A DNA stretch of 64,000 bases from the NCBI GenBank assembly GCA_030533445.1, contig CM060068.1, positions 17,575,479 to 17,639,478 of the forward strand, in the 5' to 3' direction. Below, in pieces: positions 62,401 to 64,000 of this stretch. Within the stretch, counting starts at the first letter, position 1; every line of letters starts with the position of its first letter. Made by a program: the position numbers and the translations under genes. The notes beneath the pieces were generated by a model, which ran no database searches, had not been told where the DNA came from, and was given only the letters and a program-made list of their open reading frames with translations. The stretch comes from Cyprinodon diabolis (lineage: Eukaryota; Chordata; Actinopteri; Cyprinodontiformes; Cyprinodontidae).

Positions 62401-63839
62401 GCAAATAATTGCTTAATATCCTCACAAAACATTGATAGTCTTTGATGAACATTAACATGGTTAAAGAGAAAATAATGACACTTTGAAGCATTGTGGGTTT
62501 GAATTCTCTTTAGTTTTGTCATGGATAAATCACATAATTGATTTTGATTTTTAAAAAAGGAAACAGCATAGCTGAAGAAAAGTGACAACCTTCAACTTTT
62601 GGCAATCCTATAAATCCTTGAAGACACAATAAATGAGTGAAGGTGAAAAAGTTCCAAAAGGGATTGTGTTTACAAATGGAGTAATATGCATTTGATCAGA
62701 ACCACAAGTCTGCTTATTCTTCTATAAAGATAAATAAACTAGTTACATGGCTCAAATGTTCATATAAAAGGCACCAAAATTTAGCATTAAGTGATTAAAG
62801 TAAATCTTTAAAGGGAGGATATGTAAGTTGTGTCTAACCTCTGTGTTGTTTGGTAGAGGGGTTTCCATCAGGACAACAAGTGCTTCAGGATCCACATTCA
62901 TGTGTTCATGGACGGCCTGAATGAAAGCTTCCTTATTCCTCAGCATCTCCCCGAATGTAACCACTACCGACAGAGCACACAGGATATGAATCAGCTGTAC
63001 AAAATTTAGTTCAATGCTGACCAATTAATGAATTAAAGTAAAACCTTTTGGCACAAAGAACATTTATATTTATTTGCTAAAAAGACCCAGTAATACAATA
63101 TCAAAGAAAGTGAGAGACTGTTTTACCATCAGCAGTGGGGAACATGTCTTTGGCCCAGACTGGGCCCTTAAATACCGACTGATCATTGTTTAAATATCAC
63201 CGGCTACAGAAATGTTCCTACTGATCATGTTCAGGGTCTTTGTGACAACATGGCTATTCCAGCAGCTTAATGCACCATTTCAAAAAGCTCAAATGCATCG
63301 GTAAAATATTACAATGGCTTCTTGCAGCCTGATCTCCACCCAACAGTGCACCTTTGGAAAGTACTGGGTCATTTGCATCATGGTTATGTAACCGTTTACT
63401 GCTACCATGGCAATATGGAATAACATATTTTAAGATTCTTTTTCCAAAACATAGAGAATCTAATTAACAAGGAATAAAGACAGTTCTGAAAGAAACAAGA
63501 GACCCAACATGATGAACCAGAGAATGTGGCCAGTTGTTGCACATTCTAAATAAAACACGGTGAAGTGTAAGGCTCTGCATTGGAATGCATACCATCTAAT
63601 ATTGGATTACCAATACAACCAATCTAATGACATTGACAACAATTGATGAAGGTAAAATAAGAAGAAACACAAGTCAAACAAAACTTTATTCTAATGTTGA
63701 ACTGATATTCAACATAGAAACACGTAAATGCAGTTAAGGCAGAATGATAGATGAGTGAACAGACTCACCTGGAGATGAAACGTTGAGCACACTCAGACCA
63801 CTGATGTTTAAGCCAAGTGCTTCAGTCAACACAGTTGAC
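22621..63839 (-). CDS. abca12: abca12, ATP-binding cassette lipid transporter (3' 41 exons)
   Basis: Forty-one exons with GT/AG borders sum to 6,151 nt. They stay in one frame through every junction to a TAG at 22623-22621, giving about 2,049 residues. ABCA12 is a full ABC exporter (TMD-NBD-TMD-NBD) that moves glucosylceramide into keratinocyte lamellar granules in mammals. In-window residues 1-514 are the large extracellular domain 1, 514-730 TMD1, 785-1037 NBD1, 1116-1162 a Ser-rich linker, 1163-1668 TMD2 with extracellular domain 2, 1690-1935 NBD2. The NBD and TMD segments match human ABCA12 closely as I recall it (for example [16 protein letters not shown] and SQIVYNLTG), and bard1 is the downstream neighbour. 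The start codon and N-terminal residues lie beyond the right edge. ABCA1/ABCA4-type paralogues are less likely given the non-canonical NBD2 signature and the synteny. Confidence 0.95.
23236..23373 (-). CDS. abca12: abca12 in-window exon 40 (C-terminal regulatory domain)
   Basis: 138 bp encoding [20 protein letters not shown], then [20 protein letters not shown] and QTTLDE. GGVAxIFxxLE and VSQTTLEE are the standard C-terminal ABCA motifs. Phase 0 both ends. Confidence 0.96.
25505..25610 (-). CDS. abca12: abca12 in-window exon 39 (C-terminal regulatory domain)
   Basis: 106 bp encoding [20 protein letters not shown], then [15 protein letters not shown], matching RFGRGFTVKV and FPKTYLK of human ABCA12. 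Confidence 0.95.
25726..25818 (-). CDS. abca12: abca12 in-window exon 38 (end of NBD2)
   Basis: 93 bp encoding [20 protein letters not shown], then [11 protein letters not shown], the usual ABCA end of NBD2. Donor GTTAGT. Confidence 0.96.
26103..26206 (-). CDS. abca12: abca12 in-window exon 37 (NBD2, Walker B and H-loop)
   Basis: 104 bp encoding [20 protein letters not shown], completing Walker B and the D-loop, then [15 protein letters not shown] with the switch His. Confidence 0.97.
26733..26760. repeat. (ATTCT)n microsatellite
   Basis: Five imperfect pentamer units inside an abca12 intron. Confidence 0.8.
27180..27314 (-). CDS. abca12: abca12 in-window exon 36 (NBD2 signature)
   Basis: 135 bp encoding [20 protein letters not shown], then [20 protein letters not shown]. 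The ABC signature reads YSCGTRR instead of LSGGxRR, parallel to the unusual SYGTKRKLS of human ABCA12. It ends in Walker B QILLL, with the D in the next exon. Confidence 0.96.
27315..30436. other. abca12 intron between exons 36 and 35, left part
   Basis: 3.1 kb of AT-rich intron with no coding signal or recognised repeat. Only short random ORFs are present. The next feature is the TTAA-flanked MITE. Confidence 0.5.
30441..30951. mobile_element. TTAA-flanked MITE
   Basis: Inverted ends AGCTACAGTGTGTAA (30,441) and TTACACACTGTAGCT (30,937-30,951) are perfect complements. TTAA flanks them at 30,437-30,440 and 30,952-30,955. There is no transposase. TTAA duplications occur in piggyBac and Kolobok groups; the ends do not begin CCC as in classical piggyBac, so the superfamily is open. 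The interior is locally GC-richer than the surrounding intron. Confidence 0.8.
31825..31975 (-). CDS. abca12: abca12 in-window exon 35 (NBD2, Q-loop)
   Basis: 151 bp encoding [20 protein letters not shown], with the Q-loop Gln in CPQ, then [18 protein letters not shown]. Donor GTAAGC. Confidence 0.97.
32212..32321 (-). CDS. abca12: abca12 in-window exon 34 (NBD2, Walker A)
   Basis: 110 bp with [20 protein letters not shown], the Walker A of NBD2, and [10 protein letters not shown]. Acceptor TTTCAG, donor GTAAGC. Confidence 0.97.
32965..33169 (-). CDS. abca12: abca12 in-window exon 33 (linker and NBD2 start)
   Basis: 205 bp with an acidic [20 protein letters not shown] linker, then [20 protein letters not shown] and SVGIPAGE. 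The (E)DEDVxxExLRVxSGAA string is diagnostic within ABCA proteins. Confidence 0.96.
33221..33258. repeat. (AT)n(AC)n microsatellite
   Basis: Compound dinucleotide run in an abca12 intron just upstream of exon 33. Confidence 0.85.
33375..33500 (+). repeat. possible SINE body remnant
   Basis: CCTTGAACAAGGCACCTTAC and GACAAATTCCCACTGGGATC resemble the body and 3' part of teleost tRNA-derived SINEs, but no tRNA-like head is recognisable. Confidence 0.4.
33735..33934 (-). mobile_element. tRNA-derived SINE remnant
   Basis: On the minus strand the head GGTGACTATGGCTCAGTGTG has an A-box-like part, followed by the B-box-like GGGTTCGATACC and a body with CCTGTGCAAGGCACTTAACA. It resembles the SINE at 47.8 kb. 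Confidence 0.65.
34115..34368 (-). CDS. abca12: abca12 in-window exon 32 (last TMD2 helices)
   Basis: 254 bp encoding [20 protein letters not shown], then the helix [20 protein letters not shown] and a basic RRFVRKVR end. The human counterpart is LIFPQFCFGYGLIEL. Confidence 0.95.
34483..34645 (-). CDS. abca12: abca12 in-window exon 31 (TMD2 helices)
   Basis: 163 bp encoding [20 protein letters not shown] and [29 protein letters not shown] and YVCxNLF match human ABCA12. Acceptor TCTCAG, donor GTAACC. Confidence 0.96.
36245..36905 (+). mobile_element. L2/Rex1-like LINE 3' fragment
   Basis: Plus-strand RT C-terminal part: [55 protein letters not shown] 3' UTR follows with GTGCTTTATAAATAAATTTG at its end. 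It has internal stops and is 5'-truncated. It lies in an abca12 intron. Confidence 0.8.
37156..37271 (-). CDS. abca12: abca12 in-window exon 30 (TMD2 helices)
   Basis: 116 bp encoding [20 protein letters not shown] and [17 protein letters not shown](I/V)SLLL is shared with human ABCA12. Confidence 0.95.
37402..37579 (-). CDS. abca12: abca12 in-window exon 29 (TMD2 helix)
   Basis: 178 bp encoding [20 protein letters not shown], then [20 protein letters not shown]. It includes the ABCA coupling helix pattern KRLQHIAGI. Acceptor CCACAG, donor GTATTA. Confidence 0.96.
39646..39700 (-). CDS. abca12: abca12 in-window exon 28 (55 bp)
   Basis: A very short exon, [17 protein letters not shown], found by phase and by the HPY motif of human ABCA12. 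Acceptor ATTACAG, donor GTAAGA. Skipping it would shift the frame. Confidence 0.87.
41741..41768. repeat. (GT)n microsatellite
   Basis: About 14 GT units in an abca12 intron. Confidence 0.9.
42248..42356 (-). CDS. abca12: abca12 in-window exon 27 (extracellular domain 2)
   Basis: 109 bp encoding [20 protein letters not shown], then [16 protein letters not shown]. This is the ABCA membrane-proximal motif VW(Y/F)xxxGxHxxPAYLN. Confidence 0.95.
42700..42787 (-). CDS. abca12: abca12 in-window exon 26 (extracellular domain 2)
   Basis: 88 bp encoding [20 protein letters not shown], then VPNNRTLSK. It follows the human YGGWSFGLPL pattern and has an NRT sequon. Confidence 0.93.
43590..43717 (-). 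CDS. abca12: abca12 in-window exon 25 (extracellular domain 2)
   Basis: 128 bp encoding [20 protein letters not shown] and [24 protein letters not shown] and VENYL match human ABCA12 nearly exactly. The NLT is a sequon. Confidence 0.95.
43853..43940 (-). CDS. abca12: abca12 in-window exon 24 (extracellular domain 2)
   Basis: 88 bp encoding [20 protein letters not shown], then VCKCNQQEQ. It is Cys-rich, like the VCSC region of human ABCA12, with an NIS sequon. Confidence 0.9.
44917..45006 (-). CDS. abca12: abca12 in-window exon 23 (extracellular domain 2)
   Basis: 90 bp encoding [20 protein letters not shown], then [10 protein letters not shown]. FPGIDNxCL matches human ABCA12. Acceptor CCACAG, donor GTATGT. 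Confidence 0.9.
45060..46080 (-). mobile_element. degenerate L2-like LINE 3' region
   Basis: The stretch carries blocks typical of teleost LINE 3' ends read on the minus strand: TTTTATATAGCACATTTCAG at its left end, then CAGCAGCATTCTGGATCAAC and CATCACTACACCCAGACATT. No intact frame remains. It lies in an abca12 intron. Confidence 0.65.
47123..47369 (-). CDS. abca12: abca12 in-window exon 22 (TMD2 first helix)
   Basis: 247 bp encoding [40 protein letters not shown] and MALGSI. This is the first helix of TMD2 and the start of extracellular domain 2. Acceptor TTTCAG, donor GTTAGA. Confidence 0.96.
47800..48136 (+). mobile_element. tRNA-derived SINE
   Basis: Head GGGGCGACAGTGGCGTTAGA (A-box-like), a degraded B-box near 47,850, then GTGTCCTTGGGCAAGACACT and a GTGTGTGAATGGGTGAATG body. 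It ends GGCGCTATATAAGTACATGC with a (CATTTAC)n-like tail. This is an abundant teleost repeat type. It lies in an abca12 intron. Confidence 0.8.
48419..48560 (-). CDS. abca12: abca12 in-window exon 21 (serine-rich linker)
   Basis: 142 bp encoding [20 protein letters not shown], then [17 protein letters not shown]. It is acidic and serine-rich, like the linker between the halves of ABCA12, and is a likely phosphorylation region (inference). Confidence 0.9.
48646..48879 (-). CDS. abca12: abca12 in-window exon 20 (post-NBD1 regulatory part)
   Basis: 234 bp encoding [32 protein letters not shown] and [12 protein letters not shown], the ABCA regulatory fold after NBD1. The acceptor AAAG/ATC was chosen because the other nearby AGs break the frame. 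Confidence 0.93.
49308..49465 (-). CDS. abca12: abca12 in-window exon 19 (NBD1, H-loop)
   Basis: 158 bp encoding [20 protein letters not shown] with the switch His, then [20 protein letters not shown] and LTLTKK. Phase 0 end at GTAATC. Confidence 0.96.
51044..51240 (-). CDS. abca12: abca12 in-window exon 18 (NBD1, signature and Walker B)
   Basis: 197 bp with the canonical signature [10 protein letters not shown], Walker [15 protein letters not shown] and [11 protein letters not shown]. Acceptor CTAG, donor GTGAGT. Confidence 0.97.
51876..52094 (-). CDS. abca12: abca12 in-window exon 17 (NBD1, Q-loop)
   Basis: 219 bp encoding [20 protein letters not shown], then the Q-loop [20 protein letters not shown] and IKAPHW, matching human ABCA12 closely. 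Confidence 0.96.
52553..52736 (-). CDS. abca12: abca12 in-window exon 16 (NBD1, Walker A)
   Basis: 184 bp encoding [20 protein letters not shown] and the Walker [10 protein letters not shown]. The donor GTACGG follows ACCAT. The Walker A second residue is His, where P or H are both usual. Confidence 0.96.
52863..53024 (-). CDS. abca12: abca12 in-window exon 15 (TMD1-NBD1 linker)
   Basis: 162 bp encoding [20 protein letters not shown], then [20 protein letters not shown]. GIPxPWYFP is the usual ABCA motif before NBD1. Confidence 0.92.
53385..53476. repeat. (TA)n microsatellite
   Basis: About 90 bp of nearly pure AT dinucleotides in the intron between abca12 exons 15 and 14. Confidence 0.95.
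53606..53740 (-). CDS. abca12: abca12 in-window exon 14 (last TMD1 helix)
   Basis: 135 bp encoding [20 protein letters not shown] and the helix [20 protein letters not shown], which leads to NBD1. Human ABCA proteins share the LLDSxLYxLxxWYxxxVFPG pattern. Confidence 0.93.
53831..53900 (-). CDS. abca12: abca12 in-window exon 13 (TMD1 loop)
   Basis: 70 bp encoding [20 protein letters not shown], then QGEG. This is a short extracellular/intra-membrane loop between TMD1 helices. Donor GTAAGA. Confidence 0.88.
54387..54716 (-). CDS. abca12: abca12 in-window exon 12 (TMD1 helices)
   Basis: 330 bp. After [20 protein letters not shown] come hydrophobic segments ([47 protein letters not shown]), about four membrane helices. 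Phase 0 at both ends. Confidence 0.95.
54770..55400. mobile_element. degenerate Tc1-like transposon remnant
   Basis: CCACATTTTGTCACATTACA near 54,820 is typical of the end region of a common teleost Tc1-like family. Degraded reverse-transposase similarity follows around 54,950-55,140 (CCACAGATTCTTAAATCTG). No frame is preserved. Recognised from memory only. It lies in an abca12 intron. Confidence 0.55.
55462..55576 (-). CDS. abca12: abca12 in-window exon 11 (TMD1 helix)
   Basis: 115 bp encoding [20 protein letters not shown], a membrane helix, then a basic cytosolic stretch with QERELRLHE, the conserved ABCA coupling region. Confidence 0.93.
56438..56726 (-). CDS. abca12: abca12 in-window exon 10 (end of extracellular domain 1)
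   Basis: 289 bp. [36 protein letters not shown] and [12 protein letters not shown] are typical of the membrane-proximal end of ABCA extracellular domain 1. Acceptor CTTAAG, donor GTAAGT. Confidence 0.95.
57061..57240 (-). CDS. abca12: abca12 in-window exon 9 (extracellular domain 1)
   Basis: 180 bp encoding [20 protein letters not shown], then [20 protein letters not shown] and [10 protein letters not shown]. Acceptor TTTCACAG, donor GTGAGT. Confidence 0.9.
58587..58677 (-). CDS. abca12: abca12 in-window exon 8 (extracellular domain 1)
   Basis: 91 bp encoding [20 protein letters not shown], then [10 protein letters not shown]. Acceptor CTGCCAG, donor GTAAGT. Confidence 0.88.
58855..58974 (-). 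CDS. abca12: abca12 in-window exon 7 (extracellular domain 1)
   Basis: 120 bp encoding [20 protein letters not shown] and ending LSSTLPMLQ. Phase 0, one NAT sequon, donor GTATGA. Confidence 0.88.
59850..59989 (-). CDS. abca12: abca12 in-window exon 6 (extracellular domain 1)
   Basis: 140 bp encoding [20 protein letters not shown], then [19 protein letters not shown]. This is a well conserved ABCA-family segment (the [12 protein letters not shown] type). Donor GTACAC. Confidence 0.92.
60972..61167 (-). CDS. abca12: abca12 in-window exon 5 (extracellular domain 1)
   Basis: 196 bp encoding [20 protein letters not shown], then [18 protein letters not shown], ending PKDA. Acceptor TACACAG, donor GTATGT. 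The open frame continues past the donor, which is read-through. Confidence 0.88.
61398..61562 (-). CDS. abca12: abca12 in-window exon 4 (extracellular domain 1)
   Basis: 165 bp encoding [20 protein letters not shown] and on to SSSEFTE. It looks helical/amphipathic. Phase 0 at both ends, donor GTGCGT. Confidence 0.88.
62132..62296 (-). CDS. abca12: abca12 in-window exon 3 (extracellular domain 1)
   Basis: 165 bp encoding [20 protein letters not shown], then [20 protein letters not shown], ending EKLVYK. It has phase 0 at both ends, two Cys and an NTS sequon. Confidence 0.88.
62839..62963 (-). CDS. abca12: abca12 in-window exon 2 (extracellular domain 1)
   Basis: 125 bp encoding [20 protein letters not shown] and ending ETPLPNNTE. 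Donor GTTAGA, acceptor GTCGGTAG. The NNT is a sequon. Confidence 0.85.
63769..63839 (-). CDS. abca12: abca12 in-window exon 1 (extracellular domain 1)
   Basis: 71 bp, [20 protein letters not shown] with two N-glycosylation sequons (NIS, NVS). Acceptor TTTACAG, donor GTGAGT. It splices in phase to 62963. Earlier exons are outside the window. Confidence 0.8.
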
Positions 63840-64000
63840 CTGTAAATATGTACACACATGCATTAAATATACTTAGTAACAAAAACAAAAAGCCAGTTCA
63901 GACATTTTGTTTATTTCAACAGTATAAGAAAATATATTCATTTCATTGAATAAAAACCAGTTAAACAATCTTAGAAAGCTACATCATTGATATCCATAAA

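Overview
The window is vertebrate genomic DNA, most likely from a teleost fish. It has AT-rich introns, GT-AG exons and many fish-type repeats: Tc1-like transposons, an L2/Maui-like LINE, tRNA-derived SINEs and hAT/TTAA MITEs. I read two protein-coding genes, both on the minus strand and arranged head-to-tail. They are the 5' half of bard1 (about 2.8-13.6 kb) and the 3' three quarters of abca12 (about 22.6-63.8 kb, continuing past the right edge). BARD1 and ABCA12 are also neighbours on one strand in human, so the order supports both calls as orthologues.

bard1: six exons are readable (13,594 down to 2,798). They encode the RING finger, a long low-complexity basic/serine-rich middle region and the first ankyrin repeats. 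Exons 2, 3, 5 and 6 are 57, 149, 81 and 173 bp, which as I recall are the human sizes. The BRCT exons are not visible and should lie beyond the left edge. A motif cluster (ETS, E2F-like, CRE-like) marks the likely promoter at about 13.68-13.76 kb.

Intergenic region 13.76-22.0 kb: a foldback element, some 2.7 kb of unremarkable AT-rich sequence, then a three-layer nest of mobile elements (16,867-21,818). A SINE with a target-site duplication came first. A Tc1-like transposon then landed on a TA at the SINE edge, and an L2-like LINE later inserted inside the Tc1 transposase gene.

abca12: 41 exons join in one frame to about 2,049 residues plus the stop. Reading 5' to 3' (right to left) they give the large first extracellular domain, TMD1, NBD1, a serine-rich linker, TMD2 with a small second extracellular domain, NBD2 and the C-terminus. 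ABCA12 is a full-length ABCA-subfamily lipid transporter, known in mammals for loading glucosylceramide into lamellar granules of keratinocytes. NBD1 has canonical motifs; the NBD2 signature is non-canonical, as in human ABCA12. The translation start is off the right edge.

I see no RNA gene, CRISPR array or clearly new gene system. The most informative unexpected structure is the dated nest of insertions between the two genes.
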